Source of the DNA: Curvibacter sp.
Lineage (GTDB): Bacteria; Pseudomonadota; Gammaproteobacteria; Burkholderiales; Burkholderiaceae_C
DNA: 48,550 nucleotides
Assembly: GCA_020621965.1 (NCBI GenBank)
Contig: JAHRYV010000014.1
Location: 20,849 to 69,398, forward strand
Direction: 5' to 3'
The position numbers were made by a program, and so were the translations under genes. Below are positions 31,739 to 41,805 of this stretch, in pieces (positions within the stretch are counted from its first letter, which is position 1; every line of letters begins with the position of its first letter). A model generated the notes under the pieces. It saw nothing but the letters and a program-made list of their open reading frames with translations, searched no databases and was not told the origin of the DNA.

Positions 31739-32797
31739 ATGTACAAATACCGAGTTTTCCTGAGCTGGGCGACCGCCGTGCTGGCGGCCGGTTCGGCCAG
31801 TGCCTGGGCCGAACCTCTGGTGGGTGCGGGCTCCTCGGCCGCCGCTCCCATCTATCGCAGCTGGGGCGCGGCCTACGAAAAAGCTACCGGCCACAAACTG
31901 GTCTATGAATCCGCTGGATCTTCCGCCGGCATGCGCAAGATCCGGGCGCGCGAAGTCGGCTATGGGGCCAGCGACGTCGCGCCGGCGCCGGCCGAACTGG
32001 CCAAGGACGGCCTGGCGGTCTTCCCGATCGCCATCACCGGCATTGCGCCAGTGGTCAACCTGCCCAGGATCACCGAAGGCCAGCTGCGCCTGAACGGCAG
32101 GGTGCTGGCCCGCATCTTCATGGGCCAGATCACCCAGTGGAACGCGCCCGAGATTGCCGAACTCAATCACGGCCTGGCCCTGCCCCATCTGCCCATCCGG
32201 GTGATCGTGCGCAGCGACGGCTCGGGCACCACCTACAACTACACCGATTACCTGGCCAAGGTGCATCCGGACTGGCAGGGCCAGTTCGGCGTCAAGACCA
32301 GCATTGCCTGGCCGGAGGGTTTTCTGGCCGCCAAGGGCAACGAGGGCGTGGCCAAGGCAGTGCGCGAGACGCAGGGCGGCATCACCTACGCCGACTACGG
32401 CTACGTCAAGGAGCACAAGCTCGTCCCCGTGCAGCTGATGAACCAGGCGGGTGAATTCGTCAGCCCGTCCAATGAAGGTTTCCGGGCCGCACTGGCCGCC
32501 AGCGACTGGGTGCGCTCGGGCGACTTCACCACGACGCTGACCAACAAGCCGGGCCGCGGGGTCTGGCCCATCACCATGGGGACCTTTGCCCTGGTGCCGC
32601 TGGTGACGGCCAAGCCGCAGGAAACCTTGCCGGCGCTGAAGTTCTTCGCCTGGTCCTTCCAGCACGGCGACGAGCTGGTGCAGCAGAGCAATTTCGTGCG
32701 CCTGCCCACCCGGGTGCAGGCCACTGCCTTCAAGATCATCGCCTCGGTCAAGGACCAGGCCGGCAACCCGATTGGCATGCAGGTGTCGGGCTTCTGA
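31739..32797 (+). CDS. pstS: Phosphate-binding protein PstS, orphan
   Basis: 352 residues. A signal peptide (VFLSWATAVLAAGSASAWA) precedes LVGAGSSAAAPIYRSW, the first phosphate loop; YESAGSSAGMRKI and VRSDGSGTTYNYTDYL supply the other conserved phosphate contacts (Ser/Arg-Asp/Ser-Gly-Thr), and PITMGTFALVP closes the second lobe. PstS delivers phosphate to the PstCAB transporter from the periplasm. No pstC, pstA, pstB, phoU or phoBR is adjacent, so it is either a second PstS or its transporter is elsewhere. The four-repeat Pho box directly upstream strongly supports phosphate control. Confidence 0.93.
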   Translation: MYKYRVFLSWATAVLAAGSASAWAEPLVGAGSSAAAPIYRSWGAAYEKATGHKLVYESAGSSAGMRKIRAREVGYGASDVAPAPAELAKDGLAVFPIAITGIAPVVNLPRITEGQLRLNGRVLARIFMGQITQWNAPEIAELNHGLALPHLPIRVIVRSDGSGTTYNYTDYLAKVHPDWQGQFGVKTSIAWPEGFLAAKGNEGVAKAVRETQGGITYADYGYVKEHKLVPVQLMNQAGEFVSPSNEGFRAALAASDWVRSGDFTTTLTNKPGRGVWPITMGTFALVPLVTAKPQETLPALKFFAWSFQHGDELVQQSNFVRLPTRVQATAFKIIASVKDQAGNPIGMQVSGF

Positions 32798-32808
32798 GCC
32801 CGGCCGGT

Positions 32809-33714
32809 TCAGCGCCGCGCCGACGACACCACGATGCCGCAGACGATGAGCGCGAAGGCGGCGCCATGGTAGAGCTGGGGCAGCTCGCCCAGCAGGGCCG
32901 ATGACAGCACGGCGGTGAGCAGCGGCGTCAGGTTGCCGAAGAAGCTGGCCACCGTGGGGCCGGCGCGTTGCACGCCGATGCCCCAGGCCCGGTAGGCCAG
33001 CACGGCCGGGCCGACGGCCACGAACAGCACGGCCGCGGCCAGCGGCCAGCCCCAGACAATGGGCTGGTCCGTCACGGCCCATTCGCCGCCGGCGAACAGC
33101 GCCGACCAGGCCAGGCCGTAGACGATCTGTGCCAGCAGGAAGGCGGCCCAGTCGCTGCGGATGGCCTCGGGCTCGCCGCCCGGGCGCGCCAGCATCCAGC
33201 TGTAGAAGGCCCAGCAGATCGCGGCGATCAGGATGTAGATGTCGCCCGGCAGCAACTGCACCTGCAGCAGCGTTTCCAGGCGGCCGCGGCTGAGCACCAG
33301 CAGCACGCCGCTGATGGACAGCAGGGCGCCGGCCATCTGGCGGCGCGACACAGGCGCGGCAAAGAACAGGCGGCCGATCAGCTGCATCCAGATGGGCATG
33401 CTGGCGGCCACCAGCGTGACGTTGATGGGCGAGGAGGTCTTGAGCGCCAGGTACTGCAGCGCGTTGTAGGCGCCCACACTCAGCAGGCCCAGCAGGGAAA
33501 AGCGCCGCCAGTGCTTCCACAGGCCGCTGCCCGGGCGCAGCACCCAGGTCGCCAGCGGCAGCAGCAGCAGCCCGGCCAGGGCCCAGCGCAGCAGGTTGAG
33601 CATCATGGGCGGCACCAGCTCGCCCACCATGCGGCCGACGACGGCGTTGCCGGCCCACATCAGGGGCGGGAGGGTCAGGAGCAGGGCGGTGGCGGGGGTC
33701 AGGCGGGTTTGCAT
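32809..33714 (-). CDS. EamA/DMT-superfamily transporter
   Basis: 301 residues from ATG 33714 (MQTRLTPATALLL). Ten hydrophobic helices form two EamA repeats: PPLMWAGNAVVGRMV and LKTSSPINVTLVAASMPIWM in the first, ICWAFYSWML and GPTVASFFGNLTPLLTAVLS in the second. The substrate is unknown. A longer frame upstream overlaps the divergent quinone oxidoreductase promoter and is rejected. TACAGT at 33728-33723 ends eight bases before the ATG without a Shine-Dalgarno sequence. It converges with pstS; the gap between the stops is 11 bases with no terminator. Confidence 0.91.
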   Translation of the reverse strand: MQTRLTPATALLLTLPPLMWAGNAVVGRMVGELVPPMMLNLLRWALAGLLLLPLATWVLRPGSGLWKHWRRFSLLGLLSVGAYNALQYLALKTSSPINVTLVAASMPIWMQLIGRLFFAAPVSRRQMAGALLSISGVLLVLSRGRLETLLQVQLLPGDIYILIAAICWAFYSWMLARPGGEPEAIRSDWAAFLLAQIVYGLAWSALFAGGEWAVTDQPIVWGWPLAAAVLFVAVGPAVLAYRAWGIGVQRAGPTVASFFGNLTPLLTAVLSSALLGELPQLYHGAAFALIVCGIVVSSARR

Positions 33715-33835
33715 GGGCCTGCACTGTAGCAAGTTGGGCGCGCGGCCGCTGTCACGGCGGTTATGCCCCGCCGATGGCCAGCGCACAATGATGTGCTCAC
33801 GTAGAATTTTGCGCACCAACAATGGAGACAGCACC

Positions 33836-34831
33836 ATGACCCAGATTCGTTCCCGCGCCGTGCGCATCGACCAGTACGGCGGTCCCGAGCAGCTCAAGAT
33901 CGTCGACGTCAGCGTGGGCGAGCCCGGCCCCGGCGAGATCCGCATCCGCCACAAGGCCGTGGGCCTGAACTTCATCGATACCTACCAGCGCAGCGGCCTG
34001 TACCCGCTGGCGCTGCCGCTGCAGCTGGGCATGGAGGGCGCGGGCGTGGTCGAGGCCGTGGGTGAGGGGGTGACCCATCTGAAGGCGGGCGACCGCGCCG
34101 CCTACACCAGCCAGCCGCCCGGCGCCTACTGCGAGGTGCGCGTGATGCCCGCCAAGTGCGTCTGCAAGCTGCCCGAGGCCATCGACTTCGAGACCGGCGC
34201 CGCCATGATGCTCAAGGGCCTGACGGTGCAGTACCTGCTGCGCCGCACCCAGCCCCAGGGCGGCCTGCAGGCCGGTGACCACATTCTTTTCCACGCCGCC
34301 GCCGGTGGCGTGGGCCTGATCGCCTGCCAGTGGGCCGCGGCCATGGGCCTGCAGCTGATCGGCACGGCCGGCTCCGACGAGAAATGCGCGCTGGCCAAGG
34401 CGCACGGCGCGGCCCACGTCATCAACTACGCCAAGGACGACTTCGTGGCACGCGTGAAGGAGATCACCGGCGGCAAGGGTGTGAAGGTGATCTACGACTC
34501 CGTGGGCAAGGACACCTTCATGAAGTCGCTCGACTGCCTGCGCCCCTTCGGTCTGGCCGTCAATTTCGGCAACGCCTCGGGCAAGGTTGAGCCCATCGAC
34601 ATCAATGTGCTGGCCGGCAAGGGCTCGCTCTACGTCACCCGTCCCACCGTGTTCACCCACATCGCCACGCGCGAGGGCACGCAGGCCATGGCCGACGACC
34701 TGTTTGCCATGGTGGGCAGCGGCAAGGTGAAGATCCAGATCGACCAGCGTTACCCGCTGGAGCAGGTGCAGCAGGCGCACCGCGACCTGGAAGCGCGCAA
34801 GACCACGGGCAGCACCATCCTCACGCTGTAA
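33836..34831 (+). CDS. qor: NAD(P)H:quinone oxidoreductase, zinc-free MDR family
   Basis: 331 residues. The MDR fold is complete: GroES-like N-terminal half (VGLNFIDTYQRSGLYPLALP, GMEGAGVVEAVG) and Rossmann half with the AAAGGVGLIACQ nucleotide motif (AxGGVG). The zinc ligands of alcohol dehydrogenases are absent, which places it in the QOR branch; YPLEQVQQAHRDLEARKTTGS is the usual C-terminus. These enzymes reduce quinones with NADPH. GGAG at 33824-33827 serves as the ribosome binding site and TAGAAT near 33802-33807 is a plausible -10. Confidence 0.93.
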   Translation: MTQIRSRAVRIDQYGGPEQLKIVDVSVGEPGPGEIRIRHKAVGLNFIDTYQRSGLYPLALPLQLGMEGAGVVEAVGEGVTHLKAGDRAAYTSQPPGAYCEVRVMPAKCVCKLPEAIDFETGAAMMLKGLTVQYLLRRTQPQGGLQAGDHILFHAAAGGVGLIACQWAAAMGLQLIGTAGSDEKCALAKAHGAAHVINYAKDDFVARVKEITGGKGVKVIYDSVGKDTFMKSLDCLRPFGLAVNFGNASGKVEPIDINVLAGKGSLYVTRPTVFTHIATREGTQAMADDLFAMVGSGKVKIQIDQRYPLEQVQQAHRDLEARKTTGSTILTL

Positions 34832-34856
34832 ACGGAGCGACGCGCAAGGCGGCGCG

Positions 34857-36560
34857 CTAGAGCTCGTCGTCCTTGTGCCGGTTGCTGCGCCAGATGGCGC
34901 GGCCCAGCCAGAGCGCGCCGACACAGGCGCCGACGAAACCCAGCAGGCCGAAGGCGGGCAGGCCCATCAGCGTGGGGCCGCCGCCCACCGTCATGACGAT
35001 GGAGGAGCCGATGATCAGCGCCGCGATGATGAGCGAGAGCGAGACGCGGTTGGCCGCGCGGTCGAGCTGGTCGCCCACGCGCCGCAGCGACTGGATCTCG
35101 ATGCCGATGTTCAGGCGGCCGTGGCGGGCATTGCGCAGCAGGCGCGAGAGGTCGTGCGGCAGCTGCTCGGTCACTTCGAGCAGGCGGCGCGCGCTGGTCA
35201 GGGCGCGTTTGGCCAGCACCTTGGGCTGGTAGCGCGCGCGCACCACCTTGCGCAGCATGGGCAGGGCCTCTTCGGCCATGTGGAAGTCCGGGTCCAGGCC
35301 GCGGCCCAGGCCTTCGAGCGTGATGAAGGCCTTGATCAGCAGGGCCAGGTCGGCCGGCAGGCTCAGATGGTGTTCACGCAGGATGGTCGTGACGTCCAGC
35401 AGCATCTGGCCCAGGCTGAGTTCGGCCAGCGGCATGCCGTAGTACTGGTCGACGAAGACCTCGATGTCGCCTTCGAGCTTGTCGACCGGCACGGCGGGGC
35501 CGTCGCCCGTCCAGTCCAGCAGCACATCCACCACGGTCTGCGGCTGGCGCTGCACCAGGCCCAGCAGCAGGTGCAGCAGCTGCTCGCGCCGGCGCATGGA
35601 CAGGCGCCCGACCATGCCGAAGTCGATGAAGGCCAGCTTGTTGTCGGGCAGGTAGAACACATTGCCCGGATGCGGGTCGGCATGGAAGAAGCCGTCCTCG
35701 ACGATCATCTTCAGCACCGCCTGGGCGCCGCGGCGCGCCAGCAGCTGGCGGTCCAGGCCCTGCTCGGTGAGGCGGGCCAGTTCATGGCCGGCGATGCCGT
35801 CCACGAAATCCTGCACGTTCACGCGCTCGCGGGTATGGGCCCAGTGCACACGCGGAATCACCACGAAAGGCAGCACCTTCATATTGGTCGCCAGGCGCTC
35901 GGCGCTGCGGCATTCGGCGGCCAGATTGAGTTCGCGGTGCAGCGAGCGCGAGAGCTCGCGCACCAGCTGGCGCGGGCGGTAGGGCGCCAGCGCCGGCAGC
36001 TCGGCCTCGGCCATGGCGGCCAGGTGGTCGAGCAGGCGCAGGTCGGCTTCGATGACTTCGACCACGCCGGGGCGGCGGATCTTGACGATGACTTCGGTGC
36101 CGTCCTTGAGTTGGGCGCGGTGCACCTGGGCGATGGAGGCGGCGGCCAGTGGCTCGGTGTCGAAGCGGGCGAACACCTCCTCGGGCTCGCCCCCCAGGTC
36201 CTCGCGCAGCTGCGGCCGCAGCAGTTCCAGCGGCAGGGCCGGCACATGGCTGTGCAGCTTCTCGAATTCAGCGATCCACTCGGGGCCGAACAGATCGGCG
36301 CGGCCGGCCAGGATCTGGCCCAGCTTGACGAAGGTGGGGCCCAGCTCCTCCATGGCCAGGCGCACCTGCACCGGCGGCGGTACGCGCGCCAGGTCGGCGG
36401 CGTGGTCCCAGTGCAGGCGGTGGCCGGCCTTCTCCAGCGTATCGGCCAGGCCCCAGCGGCGCACCATGTCGCTCAGGCCATGGCGCGCCAGCACGCCGAC
36501 GATCTCGTTGAGGCGGCCGAGGCTGCTGCGCCGGGCACCGTAGGCGGGGGACGTGCTCAT
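34857..36560 (-). CDS. ubiB: ABC1-family atypical kinase (UbiB/AarF)
   Basis: 567 residues. Family hallmarks: KLGQ (79-82) within EELGPTFVKLGQILAGRADL, the Ala-rich nucleotide loop AAASIAQVHRA, DGFFHADPHPGNV and FIDFGMVGRL. Two hydrophobic helices close the C-terminus (SLIIAALIIGSSIVMTVG and GLLGFVGACVGALWLG), as in UbiB. UbiB supports ubiquinone synthesis as an ATPase that may extract lipid precursors. No ubi genes lie next to it, and other ABC1 paralogues exist, so the symbol is provisional. TAAACT at 36572-36567 ends exactly six bases before the ATG, and no Shine-Dalgarno sequence is seen. Confidence 0.88.
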   Translation of the reverse strand: MSTSPAYGARRSSLGRLNEIVGVLARHGLSDMVRRWGLADTLEKAGHRLHWDHAADLARVPPPVQVRLAMEELGPTFVKLGQILAGRADLFGPEWIAEFEKLHSHVPALPLELLRPQLREDLGGEPEEVFARFDTEPLAAASIAQVHRAQLKDGTEVIVKIRRPGVVEVIEADLRLLDHLAAMAEAELPALAPYRPRQLVRELSRSLHRELNLAAECRSAERLATNMKVLPFVVIPRVHWAHTRERVNVQDFVDGIAGHELARLTEQGLDRQLLARRGAQAVLKMIVEDGFFHADPHPGNVFYLPDNKLAFIDFGMVGRLSMRRREQLLHLLLGLVQRQPQTVVDVLLDWTGDGPAVPVDKLEGDIEVFVDQYYGMPLAELSLGQMLLDVTTILREHHLSLPADLALLIKAFITLEGLGRGLDPDFHMAEEALPMLRKVVRARYQPKVLAKRALTSARRLLEVTEQLPHDLSRLLRNARHGRLNIGIEIQSLRRVGDQLDRAANRVSLSLIIAALIIGSSIVMTVGGGPTLMGLPAFGLLGFVGACVGALWLGRAIWRSNRHKDDEL

Positions 36561-36587
36561 GGCGCCAGTTTAGGGCAAAGAGCTGGG

Positions 36588-37106
36588 CTAGCCGCGGGCG
36601 CGCCGCACCCGCAGGAACTCGTCGAGCAGCAGGAAGATGACCCCGAAGGTGATGGCGCTGTCGGCCACGTTGAAAGCGGGGAAATGGCCGCCAGGGAACA
36701 GCGGCGCCAGCCAGCGGTGGTGGAAATCCACCATGTCCACCACATAACCCAGCCACAGGCGGTCCAGCACATTGCCGATGGCGCCGCCCATGATGCAGCT
36801 CAGGGCCAGGCTGAACAGGCGCTGGCCGGCGTGGGCGCGCAGCAGGTAGACGATGAAGACCGTGGCGACCGCGCCGATGCCCACGAACAGCCAGCGCTGC
36901 CAGCCGCCGGCCCCGGCCAGGAAGGAGAAGGCCGCGCCGCGGTTGTGCACACGCACGATGTTCAGGAAATCCGTCAGCACCGTGACCTCACCCGGGTGGT
37001 AATAGGCCAGGACCAGCACCTTGGTGATCTGGTCGATCACCAGGATCAGCAAGGCCAGGCCCAGCCATTTCAGCAGGCCACCACCGGTAGCGGAGCTGCG
37101 GGCCAT
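36588..37106 (-). CDS. lspA: Prolipoprotein signal peptidase II
   Basis: 172 residues with four membrane helices. The catalytic region reads [22 protein letters not shown] and [15 protein letters not shown], containing the two conserved Asp (VVD and NVAD) of this aspartyl protease. LspA removes signal peptides from prolipoproteins after lipidation. Its ATG overlaps the ileS stop by one base (TGATG at 37108-37104), so it is translationally coupled. An upstream extension of the frame lies inside ileS and is rejected. ribF-ileS-lspA is a conserved proteobacterial operon. The FxLYD-like lipoprotein candidate and the Lol substrates are its likely clients. Confidence 0.97.
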   Translation of the reverse strand: MARSSATGGGLLKWLGLALLILVIDQITKVLVLAYYHPGEVTVLTDFLNIVRVHNRGAAFSFLAGAGGWQRWLFVGIGAVATVFIVYLLRAHAGQRLFSLALSCIMGGAIGNVLDRLWLGYVVDMVDFHHRWLAPLFPGGHFPAFNVADSAITFGVIFLLLDEFLRVRRARG

Positions 37107-39949
37107 CAGGCGAACTTCCGGTTTTCGCCGGCACCGTAGAGGTTGCTGGTGCAGCGGCCGCACAGCGTCGGGTGGGCCGCATCGGCGCCGACGTCGTCGC
37201 GGTAGTGCCAGCAGCGCTCGCATTTCTGAGCCGTGCTGGGTGTCACCTGCACGGTCAGCGCGCTGCCGGGCTGCAGCGTCACGGCCGAGGTGATGAAAAC
37301 GAACTTCAGGTCCTCGCCCAGGCTGGCCAGCAAGGCATGGTCAGCGGGTTCGGCCGCCAGCGTGATGGTGGCCTGCAACGAGGCACCGACCTTGCCGTCG
37401 GCGCGCAGCGCCTCGATGTCCTTGTTCACGGTATCGCGGATCTCGCGGATGCGGGACCACTTGGCCAGCAGGGCGGCATCGGGCTGACCCAGCTCAGAGT
37501 AGGTCTCCATGAAGATGGATTCGGACGCGCCGAACACCTTCCACGCTTCCTCGGCCGTGAAGCTGAGGAAGGGTGCCATCCAGCGCAGCATGGCGTGGGT
37601 GATCTGGTACAGCGCGGTCTGGGCGCTGCGCCGCGCCAGCGCCTTGGGCGCCGTGGTGTAGAGCCGGTCCTTGAGCACGTCGAGGTAGAAGGCGCCCAGG
37701 TCTTCCGAGCAGTAGACCTGCAGCTTGGCCACCACGGGGTGGAACTCGTAGACCTCGTAGTGCGCCAGAATTTCCTTTTGCAGCTCGGCGGCGCGGGCCA
37801 GCGCGTAGCGGTCGATTTCCAGCAGCTGGTCCGCCGGCACGGCGTCTTTGGCCGGGTCGAAGTCGCTGACGTTGGCCAGCAGGAAACGCAAGGTGTTGCG
37901 GATGCGGCGGTAGGCGTCGACCACGCGTGCCAGGATCTTGTCGTCGATGCCCAGGTCGCCCGAGTAGTCGGTGGCGGCGCACCACAGGCGAATGATCTCG
38001 GCGCCCATTTTCTCGCTGACCTGCTGCGGCGCGACGACGTTGCCCACGCTCTTGCTCATCTTGCGGCCCTGGCCGTCCACGGTGAAGCCGTGGGTCAGCA
38101 GGCCGCGGTAGGGCGCGCGGCCGTACATGGCGCAGGCCGTGAGCAGCGAGCTGTGGAACCAGCCGCGGTGCTGGTCGTGGCCTTCCAGATACAGGTCGGC
38201 CTCGGGGCCGCCATCCTCATGGCCGCTGTGCGGGTGCGAGGTCTTGAGCACCGTGGTGTGCGTGGTGCCGGAATCGAACCACACTTCCAGGATGTCGCTG
38301 CTCTTGCTCCAGCGCGCTGCGTCGGTCTTGTCGCCGATGCGCTGCAGGATCTCGGCGGTACCCAGCTTGCTCCAGGCCTCGATACCACCCTTTTCCACCA
38401 CTTCCGCCGCGAGGTCGATGATCTCCGGCGTGCGCGGATGCGGCTCGCCGCTGTCGACGTCGAGCAGGAAGGGCAGGGGCACACCCCAGCTGCGCTGGCG
38501 CGAGATGCACCAGTCGGGCCGGTTGGCGATCATGTCGCGCAGGCGCGCCTTGCCGTTCTCGGGGTAAAAGCTGGTTTCTTCAATCGCGGCCAGGGCCAGC
38601 TGGCGCAGGGTCTGCGGCGCCTTGTCCTTGGTGAAGATGCCCGTGCCCTCGTCCATCCGCACGAACCACTGGGCCGCGGCGCGGTAGATCACCGGCGTCT
38701 TGTGGCGCCAGCAGTGCGGGTAGCTGTGCGTGATCTCCTGGGTGGCGAAGAGGCGCCCGGCGTTCTTCAGTGCTTCCAGCACCACGGGCACGGCCTTCCA
38801 GATGTTCAGGCCGCCGAACAGCGGGAAGTCGGCCGCATAAGCGCCATTGCCCTGCACCGGATTCAGGATGTCGTCGTACTTCATGCCGTGGGAAACACAG
38901 CTGTTGAAGTCGTCCACGCCGTAGGCGGGCGCCGAGTGCACGATACCCGTGCCGTCCTCGGCGGTGGCGTAGTCGGCCAGGTACACGGGCGAGAGGCGGC
39001 GGTAGCCGGCATCCACGTCGTACAGCGGGTGCTTGAAGTTGATCAGGCCGAGGTTCTTGCCCAGGGTGGTGGCCAGCACCTGGCCCGTGAGCTTGAAACG
39101 CTCCATGCACTTGTCGACCAGCACTGCGGCCAGCAGCAGCAGGCCACGCTCGGTCTGCACCAGCGCGTACTCGAGTTCGGGGTTCAGGTTCAGCGCCTGG
39201 TTGGCGGGGATGGTCCAGGCGGTGGTGGTCCAGATCACCGCATAAGCCGGCTGCTCCAGTTTTGCCAAGCCGAAGGCGGCGGCCAGCTTTTCGGGCTCGG
39301 CGCACTCGAAACCCACGTCGAGCGTGCTGCTCTTCTTGTCCTGGTACTCGATCTCGAACTCGGCCAGCGAGGAGCCGCAGTCGAAGCACCAGTAGACGGG
39401 TTTCAAGCCGCGGTAGACGAAACCGCGCTCCATCACGCGCTTGAAGGCGCGGATCTCGGCGGCCTCGTTCACATAGTCCATCGTCCGGTACGGCTTGTCC
39501 CACTGGCCCAGCACACCCAGGCGCTTGAAGTCGGCCATCTGCTGGGCGATCTGCTCGGTGGCGAAGGCGCGGCTCTTGGCCTGCATCTCGTCGCGCGGCA
39601 GGTTGCGGCCGTGCAGTTTTTCGATGGCGTTCTCGATCGGCAGGCCATGGCAATCCCAGCCCGGGATGTATTGCGCGTCCAGGCCCTTGAGCTGGCGCGC
39701 CTTGACGATCATGTCTTTCAGGATCTTGTTGACGGCGTGGCCGATGTGGATCTGGCCGTTGGCATAGGGCGGGCCGTCGTGCAGGATGAACTTCGGCTTG
39801 CCGTGGCGCACATCGCGCAGCTTCTTGTACAGGCCCTGGTCTTCCCATTGCTTGACCCAACCCGGCTCGCGCTTGGGCAGGTCCCCGCGCATGGGGAAGG
39901 GGGTGTCGGGCAGGTTCAGCGTGGCGCGGTAATCAACTTTTTCAGTCAT
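37106..39949 (-). CDS. ileS: Isoleucine--tRNA ligase
   Basis: 947 residues. Class I motifs are HIGH (68-71, in [12 protein letters not shown]) and KMSKS (630-634, in [12 protein letters not shown]); the CP1 editing domain lies between them, and a C-terminal zinc knuckle is formed by [10 protein letters not shown] and CGRC. It charges tRNA-Ile and edits Val-tRNA-Ile. ATG at 39949 ([18 protein letters not shown]) is the family start; the open frame continues 31 codons upstream without support. It is the middle gene of ribF-ileS-lspA; the gap to ribF is 89 bases. Confidence 0.98.
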   Translation of the reverse strand: MTEKVDYRATLNLPDTPFPMRGDLPKREPGWVKQWEDQGLYKKLRDVRHGKPKFILHDGPPYANGQIHIGHAVNKILKDMIVKARQLKGLDAQYIPGWDCHGLPIENAIEKLHGRNLPRDEMQAKSRAFATEQIAQQMADFKRLGVLGQWDKPYRTMDYVNEAAEIRAFKRVMERGFVYRGLKPVYWCFDCGSSLAEFEIEYQDKKSSTLDVGFECAEPEKLAAAFGLAKLEQPAYAVIWTTTAWTIPANQALNLNPELEYALVQTERGLLLLAAVLVDKCMERFKLTGQVLATTLGKNLGLINFKHPLYDVDAGYRRLSPVYLADYATAEDGTGIVHSAPAYGVDDFNSCVSHGMKYDDILNPVQGNGAYAADFPLFGGLNIWKAVPVVLEALKNAGRLFATQEITHSYPHCWRHKTPVIYRAAAQWFVRMDEGTGIFTKDKAPQTLRQLALAAIEETSFYPENGKARLRDMIANRPDWCISRQRSWGVPLPFLLDVDSGEPHPRTPEIIDLAAEVVEKGGIEAWSKLGTAEILQRIGDKTDAARWSKSSDILEVWFDSGTTHTTVLKTSHPHSGHEDGGPEADLYLEGHDQHRGWFHSSLLTACAMYGRAPYRGLLTHGFTVDGQGRKMSKSVGNVVAPQQVSEKMGAEIIRLWCAATDYSGDLGIDDKILARVVDAYRRIRNTLRFLLANVSDFDPAKDAVPADQLLEIDRYALARAAELQKEILAHYEVYEFHPVVAKLQVYCSEDLGAFYLDVLKDRLYTTAPKALARRSAQTALYQITHAMLRWMAPFLSFTAEEAWKVFGASESIFMETYSELGQPDAALLAKWSRIREIRDTVNKDIEALRADGKVGASLQATITLAAEPADHALLASLGEDLKFVFITSAVTLQPGSALTVQVTPSTAQKCERCWHYRDDVGADAAHPTLCGRCTSNLYGAGENRKFA

Positions 39950-40038
39950 GGCAAACTTTTCGAGAGACGTGGTGGCCCACGTCGCGGACCAACGGGAGCG
40001 AGGGCTGGCGCGGGGCAAGGTGCGCCGGTGATGCCCCG

Positions 40039-41013
40039 TCAAATTCGCCCGGCAAACCAGGCGCGGGCAGCATCGCAGTCCTGCGTGATGCCCTGCTTGA
40101 GGGCATCCAGGCTGTCGTATTTCAGTTCGTCGTGCAGTTTGTGCAGCAGTTCCACGCGGATGATTTTACCGTAGGCCCCCTCGGCACCCAGAGCGGCCGG
40201 CCAGTCCAGGCAATGGGTCTCCAGCAGCACCCGCCCGCCGTTGACGTCGCCCGGGTCCAGCGAAGGGCGCACCCCCAGGTTGGCCACGCCGCGCAGGGGC
40301 TCGGGGTCCAGCCCGTGCACCAGCACGGCGAAGATGCCGCTGGCGGCCGGTTTCCAGTGGGTGAAGCGCTGGTTCAGGGTCTTGAAACCCAGCTCGCGCC
40401 CGAGCTTGCGCCCGTGCAGCACATGGCCGGAGATGTGGTACGGGTGGCCCAGCAGGCGGGCCGCATCGTCCATGCGGCCTTCGGCCAGGGCGGCGCGCAC
40501 GGCCGAGCTGGAGACGCGCAGCTTGTGCACCTCGTAGCTGTTCATGCGGGCGACGTCGAAGCCCTTCTCGGTGCCGGCGGCGTCGAGCAGGGCGTAATCA
40601 CCGGCGCGCTTGGCGCCGAAGCGGAAGTCGTCGCCCACCAGCACGTAGCGCGCGCCCAGGCCGCGCACCAGTACCTCGTCGATGAAGGCCTGCGGGGACA
40701 GGCCGGCCAGGCGGGCGTCGAAGGGCAGCACCACGACCTGGTCGATGCCGCAGCGCTGCAGGTCGGCCAGCTTGTCGCGCAGGGTGGCGATGCGCGCGGG
40801 CGCCAGGGCGGCGTTGTGCGTGACGCCGGCGAAGTAGTCGCGCGGGTGCGGCTCGAAGGTCAGGGCGCAGCTGGGCACGCCGCGCTGCGCTGCCTCGCCG
40901 CGCAGCAGCGCCAGCATGGCCTGGTGGCCGCGGTGCACGCCATCGAAGTTGCCGATGGTCAGCGCGCAGGCCGGGGCGATGCCGGGGTGGTGGAAGCCGC
41001 GGAAAACTTTCAT
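40039..41013 (-). CDS. ribF: Bifunctional riboflavin kinase / FAD synthetase
   Basis: 324 residues. The FAD synthetase half has [10 protein letters not shown] (21-30), [13 protein letters not shown] and the ISSTxIR-like [10 protein letters not shown]; the kinase half has [19 protein letters not shown], the flavokinase PTAN-like loop (here KTLN), and [10 protein letters not shown]. It converts riboflavin to FMN and FAD. ATG 41013 ([11 protein letters not shown]) is the natural start. CATACT at 41025-41020 ends exactly six bases before it, with no Shine-Dalgarno sequence. It is the first gene of the ribF-ileS-lspA operon. Confidence 0.96.
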   Translation of the reverse strand: MKVFRGFHHPGIAPACALTIGNFDGVHRGHQAMLALLRGEAAQRGVPSCALTFEPHPRDYFAGVTHNAALAPARIATLRDKLADLQRCGIDQVVVLPFDARLAGLSPQAFIDEVLVRGLGARYVLVGDDFRFGAKRAGDYALLDAAGTEKGFDVARMNSYEVHKLRVSSSAVRAALAEGRMDDAARLLGHPYHISGHVLHGRKLGRELGFKTLNQRFTHWKPAASGIFAVLVHGLDPEPLRGVANLGVRPSLDPGDVNGGRVLLETHCLDWPAALGAEGAYGKIIRVELLHKLHDELKYDSLDALKQGITQDCDAARAWFAGRI

Positions 41014-41186
41014 GCCGTCAGTATGTTTTTGATAGCGGCCCAAGCTGTAAGCAAAAGCAAAGCCGCCCAATTGTCATCAATTCGGGGTATATTGTGTCTG
41101 AATGGCGAGGCGGCTCTATCGCAAGGGCCACCGCAGACGCAAACGTTCCATTTGGATGGTTCTCGTAACCGGTCAGGAGGCGTGTT

Positions 41187-41747
41187 TTGAAGGTCTTGAA
41201 GCTGTCGGCCCAAGGGCTACCCCAGTCGTGGATTTCGCTTGAGGAAGCGGTGCTGCACTACGCCGCCGATGAGGTGCGCTGGGAGGTCGGGGGCGAGATC
41301 GCCGTGTTCCATGGCGGCCACAATGCCGTCACCGGCGCCCAGTCCGTCATCACGGTCAACAGCATCATCGGCACCAAGGGCGTGCCCAACATCAGCCCCT
41401 TCGATCTGCGCCCCAGCCTCACCAACAGCAAGCTGTTCATTCGCGACCGCAATGTCTGCGCCTACTGCGGCGAGCACCACCACGAGACCGAGCTCACCCG
41501 CGAGCACATCATTCCCTTTGCGCAGAACGGACAGGACCACTGGATGAACGTGGTCACCGCCTGCCGCGCCTGCAACCACCGCAAGAGCAGCCGCACACCC
41601 GAGCAGGCCGGCATGCCCTTGCTGTACACCCCTTACGTGCCCAGCCTGTGGGAAGACTTCATCCTGCGCAACCGGCGCATCCTGGTCGACCAGATGGAGT
41701 TCCTGATGGCGCACGTGCCCAAGTCCTCGCGCCTGCTGCTGAGCTAG
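41187..41747 (+). CDS. HNH endonuclease family protein
   Basis: 186 residues from a TTG start with a perfect AGGAGG six bases upstream (41175-41180). The HNH module carries CAYC (91-94), REHIIP (His107), NVV (Asn121) and CRACNHRK (Cys126, Cys129, His131): structural zinc cysteines and the metal-binding HNH triad. Residues 1-80 are a conserved N-terminal part of unknown role. This stand-alone HNH protein is widespread in Burkholderiales chromosomes beside ribF (my recollection), which argues for a housekeeping DNA function rather than a phage or restriction role. It is divergent from ribF. TATATT near 41088 may be its -10. Confidence 0.88.
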   Translation: MKVLKLSAQGLPQSWISLEEAVLHYAADEVRWEVGGEIAVFHGGHNAVTGAQSVITVNSIIGTKGVPNISPFDLRPSLTNSKLFIRDRNVCAYCGEHHHETELTREHIIPFAQNGQDHWMNVVTACRACNHRKSSRTPEQAGMPLLYTPYVPSLWEDFILRNRRILVDQMEFLMAHVPKSSRLLLS

Positions 41748-41766
41748 CCGGCCGCCCTCGCCATGC

Positions 41767-41793
41767 AAAAAGGCCCGCGACCGCGGGCCTTTT
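41767..41793. terminator. Bidirectional terminator
   Basis: AAAAGGCCCGC/GCGGGCCTTTT around the loop GACC lies between the convergent HNH and acyl-CoA dehydrogenase genes. T-runs follow the stem on both strands, so it can end transcription from both sides. Confidence 0.9.
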
Positions 41794-41805
41794 CTCATTG
41801 CGCGC

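Noticed and set aside
37172-40174. A 1000-codon open frame on the plus strand
   Set aside because: It is antisense to ileS with the same low-complexity composition and no motif.
41187-41747. HNH protein as part of a restriction or phage system
   Set aside because: No methyltransferase, specificity gene, terminase or other phage gene is nearby, and the setting beside ribF looks like conserved core chromosome.
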